Of a DNA stretch of 64,000 nucleotides, positions 1-12,400 are shown in pieces. The notes beneath the pieces are model-generated. The model was not told the DNA's origin. It did not search any database and saw only the letters and a program-made list of their open reading frames with translations. Every line of letters begins with the position of its first letter. Position 1 is the first letter of the stretch. Where the stretch lies: NCBI GenBank assembly GCA_022457155.1, contig JAJGOT010000421.1:442501-506500 (forward strand). The letters are read 5' to 3'. The DNA is from Cladopsammia gracilis (taxonomy: Eukaryota > Cnidaria > Anthozoa > Scleractinia > Dendrophylliidae). The position numbers and the translations under genes were made by a program.

Positions 1-420
1 CATCCAATGCGACATGAAGAGGAAACGACCCAGGTTGACACGCTTGATTTGGATTGGATGGTGGTGCTGCTATTCGTCATTTTCACATGATCCAAGGTCC
101 AAATACGCATGATGCGCGTGATAAAATTGCATTCTTTGCATTTCATGCATTCCATGCATTCGTAGTGGAAGTCCATGTGAATAGAGCAAAAATCGAGTCA
201 GGGCCAAACTATGTAACTGCTGCGCATGCGCTTGTAATAGCAACGTTGAGATAAGGATTGCAATAAACTTCCTTCAGCAAAGTATACAACAAAGTATTAT
301 TGCATCAGGCGGAATTGCATCATGAGCAGATTTCCTTACTTCAACAGGAAATAAAATTATTTAGAAATACCAGATGAAGTAAGGGTATACCTAAAGGAAG
401 CACACAATTGAAAACACTCA
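1..420. other. No recognisable feature
   Basis: AT-rich sequence with no splice-bounded reading frame, repeat ends or RNA motif that I can support. A short open frame at 54-254 has no recognisable content and I do not regard it as a gene. Confidence 0.5.
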
Positions 421-890
421 TTAAAGTGCACCTAAACCCTAATTTTTTTTTCTTTTAATCAACTCACTGTACGTTGAAAAGTTGAATAGTGAAATATTTC
501 TTGTTTTTAACGTAGCGTTAGTGAGTTATAGAGATTTGAATTTACTAAATGCTAATTAGATGACGTCAAATCCAGACTCATTTATTATACAACTACTTGT
601 TTCCACTTCCAAGTAATATTTTTTTTACAAATCAATTGGCTATAAACAGTTTTTATTAGTATTTCTTAAATTGATTATCCTTAAGCTGTGAACTGCATAA
701 TTTTATTGTAAAATGAAGTAGAAATAATGGTAAAGTCTGCATTTGACGTCATCTAATTAGCATTTTGTAAATTCAAATCTCTATAACTCACTAACGTGAC
801 GTTAAAAACAAGAAATATTTCACTATTCAACTTTTCAACGTACATTGAGTTGATTAAAAGAAAAAAAATTAGGGTTTAGGTGCACTTTAA
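421..890. mobile_element. Foldback MITE with ~150-bp inverted arms, TTAA-bounded
   Basis: The left arm (421-573) reads back as its reverse complement at 738-890 with only a few differences. Both ends read TTAAAGTGCACC inward. TTAA at each edge is consistent with a piggyBac-type TTAA target duplication. The unique middle (about 574-737) has no coding capacity. Non-autonomous element; the transposase family is inferred from the TTAA only. Confidence 0.85.
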
Positions 891-1116
891 GGAAGAACTC
901 GACCATTCATGTTGACTGTTAATGAACATGAACATTGTGTCACATTGTCTCATGTACATCACAACTTAGTAAGCAAGACTGAGAAATTTTGTTTAATAAC
1001 TTAGTGAACTGGACAACACTAAGAACTCTCAGTGAAGACAAGTGAAAGCTCAAATACGGCTTGGTTAGGTTTATACCATTGAATTTAACAGTTAGCATTT
1101 TTTACTCATTAGCATC

Positions 1117-2076
1117 GGGGGGATCCAGGAATTTCTGAAGGGCGGGGGGGGGGGGGGGGTCCGGGTTCATGCCTGCCTGGAAAATTTTCTGATTTTACCC
1201 TCTGAAACGTCATTGCCAGCACTCCTGCAACTCAAAAAGCATTTGTTAACCCATTGACTCCTGAGAATTTTTACGTGACTCCATGGAAAGTGCTGCTGTT
1301 ATTAAACACCGAAGGCTCGAGTTTACTGGAAACGTCATTGTGAGATTGTCAGTTTGCTTTGTTGAATTGCAATAAAGTCTGAAATATTGTATGTCTGCGA
1401 GTTTTGGTAAGTTCACAGCCATTTTTCATCTTGAGTAGCGGCCTGATGAGCATCATTAAGCTTGAAGGTAGTTCAGAGTTCACTTTCTCAATGAACCGAG
1501 TTAGGTGTTGTACTTCATTCATGAATTTGGCTCTTGACTTGCTGAACTGGAAAAATAGCCGCCAGGAAATGAAGAAGCTTTGGGACTCGACTCTGGATGA
1601 ATTTCTCGACCTACCGCGGCATATTTCGGAAGTTGTGACCACAGGAGAACACAACAAGCACGAAATTTCGGCGGTGGGTCGGAGTGACTGTGGACTTAGT
1701 ATAAATATGAAATGTGTGGAGTACGGAAGGAACGCTGTTGAACAATCTCATTATTTCCCAGCATGCAGTGCGGTAGTGATGTTGAAAATTGAGGCAAGGT
1801 GAGTATGCACTGGAATAAGAAGCTGTAATTCGTCCCGAGCAACGAATAAGAGCAAAAAAATTCACTGCTAAGCTACGACTAGGACTGAATTTTGCTGTGA
1901 ATGTTGACGTTTGGCCAGTGTAGGAGCCAAAAAATTAGTCAGTTGGTTGAAGGGAAACAACTATGTATAAAACAATTTTATTCTAATATTAAATATTTTT
2001 ATGAACCACAAAGGAAACACAGGCCTGAAAGGGCGGTCCGGACCCCCCCGACCTTCCCCCTGGATCCACCACTGAG
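1117..2076. mobile_element. Possible composite element with GGATCCAGG/poly-G ends
   Basis: GGATCCAGG near 1121 followed by a G-run at 1143-1160 and GTCCGG is mirrored at 2035-2076 by a GGTCCGGACCCCCC segment and CTGGATCC. The interior contains copy A of the dispersed repeat described separately. The ends are imperfect and no target duplication was found. Confidence 0.3.
1246..1910. repeat. Dispersed repeat copy A (TTAA-type element, 3' part lost)
   Basis: Aligns by eye over about 650 bp with 7510-8178 in the same orientation (shared CCATGGAAAGTG, GGCTCGAG/AAG, CAACGAATAAGAGC and GACTGAATTTTGCTGTGAA blocks). The minus strand is open for about 100 codons in both copies (for example LMMLIxxLLKxKNGC), but it resembles nothing I recognise and copy A diverges after about 1910. 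Copy B has TTAA-bounded inverted ends; here only the left TTAA (1246-1249) is clear. Confidence 0.6.
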
Positions 2077-3424
2077 CATTCATAACCGGTTCAGTTGCTT
2101 ACCGCCATGCTATTGGCCAAAACAGGTGAAATTGAATTTTAGTTTGAAAAATTGTAACGTCGTAGCAAGCATGATTAAGTCAATGGTATGAATTCTGGCG
2201 TAGAAGTTTTGTTACTTAGTAAAGCTTAACTGCAAAATAGCCGAAAACCAACCAGTGTCGAAAAATGGCAGTGAAAAGGAAGAAGTTGATGTTCATTGTA
2301 GAGTATAACGAAATCGTTCTGTGCAATCATCTTCAGTGCCCTTTGTGTAGCTAAATCCAATATGGCAGCCACGATGTAAGTTCGCTTTGTTCTTTTATTT
2401 TTTAAATGTCAATCTATCCGAGATTCAAAGTAAGTGGAGTGAGTTCTTCAAGTCAACATCTTGCATCCTGGGAGGCATTAAAATTTTGATGATGCATTTT
2501 TTGCATTTTGTTTGTGAAAAAATGCACAATTTCTGATTTACCCGATCTCTAATAATACATTAGTATTTTACAACTATAAAGCACTTAGGTTCCCTGTGAC
2601 TAAACCAGCAACTACACAGTCAAGTGGTTTGAATTGTTAAATTTCATTGTTACAAATTATAGCTGGAGTTTTTCTCAATGCAACGTACATGTTCATTGGT
2701 TGATTCATGGTCACAGGATGTCTAACAAACAAACTGTTTTCCTCCAAACGTCCGATGAGCAGGCAACATTTACGAAAGCAGGTAACATTTTCACTGTTGT
2801 CCGCTAGCGCATGTGATCATACCGTGACAAAAGGTGCCATGATTATGGTTATGATGTGATTGATGTTTACCTCAAGTGTTCAGTGCATTTTTCAAAATGT
2901 GTTGTGTTGTGTTTTTGTGTTCCTACATAACAAAACACTTAATGACTGATCCCTTGGGAAACAGTGAATTAAGTGTTTAATATTTAACCTGTGTTAATGT
3001 TAAAATAAACATACAGTCAAAATTCTGTTTTAAAGTGGCCACCTATTAATGGCGGTCCCATCTCCAATGGGGATGTAAAACAACCACTGAGGATGTAACA
3101 AAACTCTGGCTGTGACCACCCTCAATGCCATACATTATTCATGGGTGGGGTGGGGAAGATGAGATCAACAATAGACCGATAGTGGCTGCCTGAGCCGCCT
3201 TCATAAGCTGACGTCATAAATGTATGCCATTATGTAACGGTCATCCCAACCGGTTTTTTCCTACAAATGGTAAGCACCCCTGGATGATGTAATACACTGG
3301 ATAATTACAAAAATGTTTACCGCTGATGGGAGGAAGGAAGAATAGTGAAAATTTGCTTATTTGTCTCAATATACTATATCTCGTTCAACACTTCCCATAT
3401 TCACGAGATAAAAATTAGAAGCCC
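1911..3424. other. Intergenic/intronic sequence, no feature recognised
   Basis: No exon with good splice sites and no inverted-repeat ends seen. It lies on the 3' side of the last visible NXF1 exon (minus strand), so it could be intron 3 of that gene. I searched its minus strand by eye for the next NXF1 domain and did not find it. Confidence 0.4.
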
Positions 3425-3732
3425 AATGAGTTAATAATAATCCTTCCTGTAGACCATGTGTCACAGCTAATGAGTTAATAATAATCCTTCCTACAGACCA
3501 TGTGTCACAGCTAATGAGTTAATAATAATCCTTCCTATAGACCATGTGTGACAGCTAATGAGTTAATAATAATCCTTCCTATAGACCATGTGTCACAGCT
3601 AATGAGTTAATAATAATCCTTCCTATAGACCATGTGTCACAGCTAATGAGTTAATAATAATCCTTCCTATAGACCATGTGTCACAGCTAATGAGTTAATA
3701 ATAATCCTTCCTATAGACTATGTGTCACAGCT
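3425..3732. repeat. Tandem repeat, 44 bp x 7
   Basis: Seven head-to-tail units start at 3425, 3469, 3513, 3557, 3601, 3645 and 3689, each beginning AATGAGTTAATAATAATCC and ending TGTGTCACAGCT. Units differ by one or two bases. No coding potential. Confidence 0.97.
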
Positions 3733-3907
3733 AATCTATGTGTTGTGGTGCAAATTTTTCTTTGGCTTGAAAATTTTCAAACCAATAATCAAACTGATTT
3801 AAAAATTTGAACCACAACACATGCACCCCTTAAGTAACTAAAAAGACAAACATTACCTGGAATACTAATAACACCACAGGAAAACTAATACTGTAAATAC
3901 AGCTTAC

Positions 3908-5141
3908 CACAACTTTATGCCAGTCTTGATTACTGTTGGACCTGCTTGTTGGGCCTGACCATAACCTGGACTTCACATCTCCTCTATTACTACTTCTATC
4001 ACCATGGCGAAAAGGGGGTCTTTCTCTATATGGATTACTATAACAACAACAACACAAATTGCATTAGAAAAGTTATATACATTTATTACTCATGCGCGTA
4101 GCGGCATGAGTTATAAAATGGGCTCTGTTTTTCTTTATTATTATTATTATTTATTTTTTTTTGGTGTCACGATTTTGCATGCAAATTTATGCCGGTTCAT
4201 AGACTTCCTCTTTAGTGACTTCCGGCTACTCCCACTTCCGGTAAAACAGTGTTACTGAAGTGTCACGACAGCATCTCCAACAACCCTACTTACTATGTTC
4301 ACATTAGGTATATAGAACAATCACTAGCTTCATTGTGGTACAGCCTTCATTTACAAAACATTCAATAGTAAAGAACGCAGTTTGCAGGAACGATGACTGA
4401 ATGAAAGGAGTAACTCTTCTTCATATCGGACATCTTCTTATCATGTTAAAAAAATATCTTCAAAACTCATTAATAATTCATGAGCATATCAGCCACGTGT
4501 TGTATGCTAATCAGTCTAGTCTACTTGTTTTTCTCGTAGGCTAATTTCCTCTTTGCACAAAAGCGCAATTGTTTTAATTCCGAAGGCACACGCTTTTGAA
4601 AGAATGTTTTTGAAGCCGTTCAAAAAACTCGCAGCACATGTATTATCAGATGTAAAAACTCTCGGCTTCGCCTCGAGTTTTTAAACCTGATAATACACTA
4701 CTGCTCGTTTTTTAAACTATACATAAAACTTTCGTACGCATGCGCATGAGTATAGGCTGCTTGCAGCCTCTTGAATGATTATTAAATTACCACTCACAAA
4801 GATCCCTTATAGTACTTTGCAGTTGGCAATTTAATTGCTTTTTTTCTTTTGCCATAATTTTTAACTTAAAAATGACCATGCTACCATTTTAATTAAAGAT
4901 TCAGTGAAAAAAAAAATATGGTAATTTATTTCCAAATAACAAAGAGCAAAAGTTGCATTGTCAAATAAGTTACAGATTCTAATAATGATAAAAAATAAGA
5001 AAAGGGAGCCAAAAAAAGAATTAATGGTGCCCTAGTCATTAACCCTTCAGCACCTTACACTATGCCTCCCTGCTCTGAAATGGCAACTAAATATTATAGC
5101 TCCAGCCACAATGCTCAGTAAACACACACAAAACATAAAAC

Positions 5142-5203
<62 letters not shown>

Positions 5204-5788
5204 GTAGCCCAATGGGCTTCGAAACTGGCTCGTTTTGTCTCAGTTTTCACCTGGTTTTCATTTTAGAGTTTTATATTAGCAATCCACAGTATACAATCTA
5301 GAATATATTCATATGCACAGTCCAGTCTACATTTACATTTACATTCCACAGCCCACATTCCCTTCAAGCACTCCTTAGGGACGGATTATTTTATCGTTAG
5401 AGGAGGGAGGAGGGGGGGGGGGGAGGGAATTTCAACGTGACTCCATGGCGTAATGCTTAAGAATTGTTTACTCATCAGCTGACTTGCCGGGACGTGCTTT
5501 CTAAACTCAACTGTTTGACAATTGATTTGGTTAGAAAAGTTCAACCCGCTTTCCTTTTACTAGAAATAGAACACATTCTGAAATCACAGCGATTTAATGT
5601 TTAACAATTTCGTCGAAATTAGAACGGTAAATATTTCAATTGTAAATTGTCGTTTTGATGACATCACTGATTTCTGAAAACCGGAAGTAAACTAGGTACG
5701 GTGTTGGCCGCAGCAAAATCGATTCCCGGGGCAGGTGACACGACAGAAAAAAAATGGTATTTTAAGAACTGACTCCTCGCGACGAGCC

Positions 5789-5839
<51 letters not shown>

Positions 5840-7320
5840 CACAGCTTTTAGTCTGAGGCCGAATATTTGCTTTCATTTAGCATGTAATCACTTGAACTGG
5901 CTTGCTAAATTAAAACAAACCTCTGGTCACACAATTTCAAACACTACCTTCACCTTCTGAAAGCAAGATAATTTATAAAACGGAAATGAAAGGTGGTGAT
6001 ATAAAAGTAATGGAACCTCTTGCAGGTTATTATCTAAAACCCCCTTTATACACATGTACATATACCACCTTGTAATTCTTTTTTTTTAAACACAGAAACT
6101 TGCAATTACTTATAAATGTGGTAATTTTAATAGAATACATGTACATGTAGCTTCTTTAAATGTACTCGCACCCCAGCTTTTCCATTCTATTTTTAATAAT
6201 GTTTAAAAGTCAAATTATTTCAAAAAAATGAACATGTAAAAACATAAAGTACTAAACTTGGCAATTTTAAGCAATTTTCTACAAACCTCTCAAACTTTAT
6301 AAACATGTTTCCAACCTAATCTATGAGGTACAAACAGTCTCTACTATTATACCCTATTAATGCTTTAATTTCCCTCCAGGTACAAACTTTCTTTTAATAA
6401 TATACCCTAATGCTTTAATTTCCCTGCAGGTACAAACTGTCTCTATTATTATACCCTAATGTTTTAATTTCCCTACAGGTACAAATTCAGTCTTTACCAT
6501 TATACCCTAATGTCTTTAAAGTCCCTGCAGGTTTTAATTTTTTTGTTATTTCCATGCATGGTCAAAGGTTCACAAAAACTAAACCTATGAAAATTGAAGG
6601 AAGAAAATGTAAACATACCACTTTCTTGCCATAGAATAAATGTAAAGCACTTTATACCCTATTCTACCTGTGCTTTCCGGCATTCATTCCCTATTTCCTT
6701 ACTAATTTCCAGGCTTAACTAATCAATGACATCAATGTTACCAATGAATAATCAATGGGTAATCAATGAGTAATCAATTGATTACTCATCGAGTATTGCC
6801 AATACTCAATGAGTACTCAACGCCTAATCAATGACCCACAAAATTTTTGGTCATTGATTAGTCATTGATTAGTCATTAATGTCACTGATTAGCCATTGAT
6901 GCGCATAAAAAAAGGTGTTGACAGGCCAGACACGACTCATAAGCTCGTGATAACGTACAGTTTTACTCTAACAAGTAAATCCCCCAAGGATTTTCCATTT
7001 TTGTATGAGATAAGGGGAGGCTCTTTGTATATTTCTCTTAGCAATGGTTGGTTCTGAATTAAGTAACAATGCGTGTAAGAACTAGGCAATGCTCTATTGT
7101 TCCGCGTCATTTCGCTTTCCCCACATAAGATTGTTTAGATGTTTCTTACTGAGAATACATCATATTTTAAAGTGATGTTTCTTTTGTGCTACAAGATTTC
7201 ATCCAATCGTAAAACTCGAAAACAATGGCCAAGAAAGGCTTCTAATTTTACATGTTTTCAGCACAGAATTTTGGTTGCATTAAAACTCAGAATAGTTTTC
7301 ACTAAAAGGGAATCAATTAG

Positions 7321-7363
<43 letters not shown>

Positions 7364-9412
7364 TTTTACATTTATATAGTGCAAACCTCTACATGAATAT
7401 AATCAGTTGCGCTTTACATTTTATTTTTATGAGAATGAGATTGGATGTCAGCTCATGTAAACTGGAGAGAAATAAATGAGGTGGATGGTTTCAACAATAT
7501 CACAATTAACTCATTGTTGTCTGTGACTTTTTACGTTTTTGAGTGATTTTCTGCATATAACCGATCCATAGGATTTCGTGACTCCATATTTGGGGTTACC
7601 ATGGAAAGTGTTGCTGTTCTAAAACACTGAAGGCTCAAGTTTTCTAGAAACGTCATTCTGACGTAGTGTTTTCGCTTCGTTCGCTATAATAATACGGTTT
7701 GTATGCGATTTTTGGTAAGTTTACAGCCATTTTTTATCTTTAGTAGCTGCTTGATGAGCATCATTAAGCGTGAAGGTAGTTCAGAGTCCACTTTTTTAAT
7801 GAAGCAAGTTAGGTGATGTACTTCATTTGTGAATTTCGCTTGTTGTAGGTAGAACTGGAAAAATGACCGCTCCGAAACGAAGTAGCTTTGGGACTCCACT
7901 ACTGATAAATTTCTTGACCTACCACGGCATATTTTGGAAGTTGCGACCACTGAACACAACAAGCGCGAAATTTCGGTGGTAGGTGGGAGTGGCTGTGGCT
8001 GAACGAACCCTGTCAAAACTTCTCGCTATTTCCCAGCATGCAGTGCGGTCGTGATGTTGAAAATTGAGGCAAGGCCAGGATGCACAAGAACAAGAGGCTG
8101 AAGCTCGGCCCGGGCAACGAATAAGAGCAAAAAAATCACGGTAGGACTAGGACTGAATTTTGCTGTGAATATTGACTTTTGGGTTTGCAATGATGATTTC
8201 AATAAAAAAAAAACGTGATTTTTGTTGTTTTTCTATGACATTAAAAACAGTCATTTTTTTTCTCCAAATTCAAACGCTGATATTCTGTGAAAATCGCTGA
8301 CTTTTTTGTGTTTATTGGGTGTCTCAATCTGAAGTACTTTCTGCAATGACTTTCTGCAATGTTTGCGCGATTGAGAAAGTTGCAATTTTTTAAAGCAGTG
8401 GAGACTTACCGGTCCTTTTGGACCGATTTTGGCCGGGACTGACAAGAATGAGTTAACACCTTTCTGCATTCCTTGCCGTTGGGTTGCCTAGTTCTTACTA
8501 GGACCATTACTTAAATGCCATTTTCTCATTAAGATGTTTTTAAGATTAGGCAACACCGGTTGGTATGTTGTTACGAAAGGCAGAATTCTTTTACGCACGT
8601 TCCCGCCTTTTGCTGCAATGATGTCTTCCGTTTATTGAATTTTACCTCGGAAATTATTTTCTCAATGAGATTGCGAGTGTAGCCTCTAGCACGGAGACGT
8701 GCTTTGAAGTTGTCGATATTCTCACTGAATGATTTCGCAAAGGAATTTGTTCTTAAAAGTCTCAGGGCTTCACCTTTTATCCCGGAGCCCTTTTCTGCCC
8801 CCTGGTGGGTGGCAGGAAAAGAAATGGGTGTACTGGAAGGTCTCTGTTGGTTTAAAATGAGTAATCAATGACATCAATGAGTAATCAATGACCCACAAAA
8901 TTTTTGGGTTCAATTAATCACTGATTACTCATTGAGTATTGGCAATACTCAATGATTAATCAATTGATTACCCATTGATTACGCATTGATTACCCATTGA
9001 TTACCCATTGATTACTCAACGATTACTCACTGATGTCAATGATCATTGATTAGTTATACCTGGTAATTTAAACAGTTGATTACAACTCTTGACTAACAGT
9101 TTTGAGATCTGAGAAGACAGACAATCATTAGTTATGGTGCATTCAAAAGTGCAAATACTGTACATGTATAAACACATTGCCTACTGCATGCAAGGGAGTA
9201 ACATAACATTCAGCCTAAAAAAAGGGTTGTCAGGTGGGAGTCCATTATTGGTGTTTTCCAAAATTCCAGTGCCATCTTTGACTTTAAGTATTTGACTCAT
9301 ACAATATCATGGAACTTAGATAGATAGATAGATAGATAGTTTATTTATATAAAACGTCACAGCCAATAGGCTGAATTATGTCCTATAACATTCACAATAA
9401 TAAAACAATAAT

Positions 9413-9448
<36 letters not shown>

Positions 9449-12400
9449 TATTTACAATTAAAAACTTATGACTAGTTAAAATTCACAAAATTGTTCAAAA
9501 GTCCTAGGCTTTAAAACTATTTACAAGATGGCATTGTGCATTAAAAAAGGTATTCTTAGCCCTCTTTGTGTTAAATTTAATGTTAAAAGTTCTTGGATTT
9601 CTTAGTGAGTAGGTAGTGCTGAACTGAGGTGGTAATAGATAATGCAGGCAATGATTGTTGTCTTCAAGAATATTGTCAAAAAGAGACTTACAGAGCAATT
9701 CTAGATCTAAACACTATGAAAATTAAAGATGTTAGGGTACTATAGAAAAAAAAACCAATGCTTACAATCTTGAATCTGATCTACGGCCACCCCCTCCAGC
9801 AGCATCCATGTCAATGTCATCATCATCATCACCAGCTAGGTGAGACCTGGGGTGAGGATAGCTGCCTTTTGGTCGATACTGATTGTTCCCACGACCTCTA
9901 CCTCTACCTCTACTTCTGTAATAGCCACGATAAGATCTTCCTCTACTCGGCCTCTCAGATTCTATGGTGTAAAGATGGTAATTTTAGATTACACATTATA
10001 CAATTGTGTAAGCAATAAATATTATAAAACATTATTTTACGGAGGCAAACATTTTGTGAGAAATTGGTTGCAGAAGTAACTTTGATCCCCTACACAGTGT
10101 AAACATTTTCTCTGTAAAATTTTTCAGTGGGTTTGGACTGTCCAGAGGTCATCTGAACACGGTGTTTCGATGGCAAAAACAGAATCAGATTTGAATAACT
10201 TCTACTACCATTAAATCTGAAACATCAAAATTCTATGAAATGTAAACCTACATATACGATACCAGGCAAAAGATTTTTCTTTTCAACTGTGATAAATGTA
10301 ATCACACTTTATTTTTTTTGTACATTAGCCTGTGAATATCGTTTCACAGAATTTAACAGGTTTTATAGACAAATGTACATGTAGAATAAATTAAAACAAA
10401 TATTATTTCATGTATCAAATTTGAATACAGAAAGCTCCATTACTTGGTATCTCACGTTCAATGACTCATAAATTTTCAGCTACTGATTTAAACAGTCTCT
10501 GCTAAGCCTTATCAAATGTAAGGTTAACTTCTATGAAGCTGTCTTCCTACCAAAATGTTTTGCAGTGTGCATTATTAATTATTGTGTTTGAGCAGCAAAT
10601 TACTGTTAGTGTTCATTATTTAATTCTTCAAACATTGCTCATCCGATGTTAACATGCACACTCAAAGTTCTATTCGACATCCAACTAATGTTAAAAAAAA
10701 AACATTTTTTGCATATCCCACCTGCCATGCTCAATAAAGACTAACTAATTTGTGACCTTCCATAGGAAATATACTAATGCTTTTCTGTTAAAGGGTAAAA
10801 ATTAACAGATTGTATGCATCACGGAACACTCAAGTTCCAGGTCTTCCATTGGAAAACACGAGACAACAACATGGGCTTGATAATCCTCCTATTACTGAGA
10901 ACTTTACCATGCTTAGAAAGTGTTGCAACAAATCTGACTGTCTTTTGTACGAGATGCTATTCATAAAGGAGTTAAAACCTTCACTTGATGTCCAGGTATT
11001 CTGATTCATCCACATAATATGAGCACACTGGAAGTAATGCTAATTTATCTTGACTCTCTTTTTAAACAACTTTTGCCTGTTAAACTTTATTCTTGATAAT
11101 GATGCTGGATGCATCAAAACATTGATTCACACTTATTCAAATATTATTTTAAAACCTTTCAAATCGCTAAAATTACCATTTTCAGCCACAAGAACGACAA
11201 CACATAACATTTCAGGTAAAAATATGTTTATTTTGATCTTAATATGTAAATATTCATCGCAGTATATTACGATAATATGAACTTTTTCAATATTCGCATA
11301 CATTTCCTCTAAATTGTAGATACGAATGGTCACACAGTTTGTGTGGGTCCCCTGTACTTTATGCAGCACGAATAGTGCATTTATCACAAACGTTCTTTTC
11401 GTTTTTCTCGCCGAGTCAAAGTGCTTTCGATGTGTTTTGTAGGCAAATATATTCAGTGAGACCCATTAATACAAAATATCAAGGATATTCTTTTTGTATA
11501 AATACAATACTTTTGTTACGCGAATCAAAGTGCTTTTGACCATGACTGTGTTGCAAAAGAAATCAAAGCGCTTTTGGGCACGTGAGGCAGTGATTTTTCA
11601 TCGGCACGAATCGAAGTGGTTGTGGTTACTTATGGTTATGCAAATTTATGCATGGTATTTTGAAAGACTTCACAAATGTCGGGTGGAAGGACATGATTAA
11701 CCGACAATTTGTGGAAAGTTTGTGAGGACAATTCATGTAATTCATCAAATTTTGCTCTCATTACTTTTGCACAGTACTTAGAACCATAAGAATCATAATC
11801 TTTGAAATGTCTAAAGCAGGCGCTTTTAATTAAACGGATAAGCTAACTGTTGAAACGTTTTTTTTTGTGAAAGCGCAGAGCTCAAAATAATTTTGGATGG
11901 TGGCTGGCACGTCTCATTTCTGACTGGTCAAAATATTGAAAAAAAAAAGTTTCTATTATTATAGTTTCTTATATCATTTACAATCATTGCTAAAGCCCCC
12001 TCAAGTTGAAGACCATTTAAGAAGTGAGTTTTTTTATAGACAAAACTTAGTAACAATTTCACTATAGCCTCTGATCTCCATTTCAACATCAAACTCAAAA
12101 TGTGGGGCATGCAACTTATAAGAACAAAATCAGTTGAAACTTGCTATAGTAATAATATAGTAATTGCTCATAAACTTCTACCTTAATTTGCGAACAGCTT
12201 AACTATTTTTTATGTTGACAAGATTTAAAATTAGGTTGTAATGTGAGGAAACTTATGGCAATGCTCAAACTGACAGTCTTTTTAAATCATGTAAGCTTGT
12301 ACCAAACAGCTATGAGGCTGCAAGTGAGGAAACTTTTGCCTGTGCTTCAGCTTGGCATGTAGAAAAAAAGGTCCAAGCACTTAACTGCTTTATGTCTTTT

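Noticed and set aside
1404..1802. 132-codon plus-strand frame
   Set aside because: The homologous repeat at 7684-8016 has stops in this frame; the complementary strand is more conserved, but neither is a recognisable gene.
5047..5876. Open frames with poly-Tyr and poly-Ile
   Set aside because: Translations of (AAT)n microsatellites; same for 7139-7396, 22401-22607 and 22746-22931.
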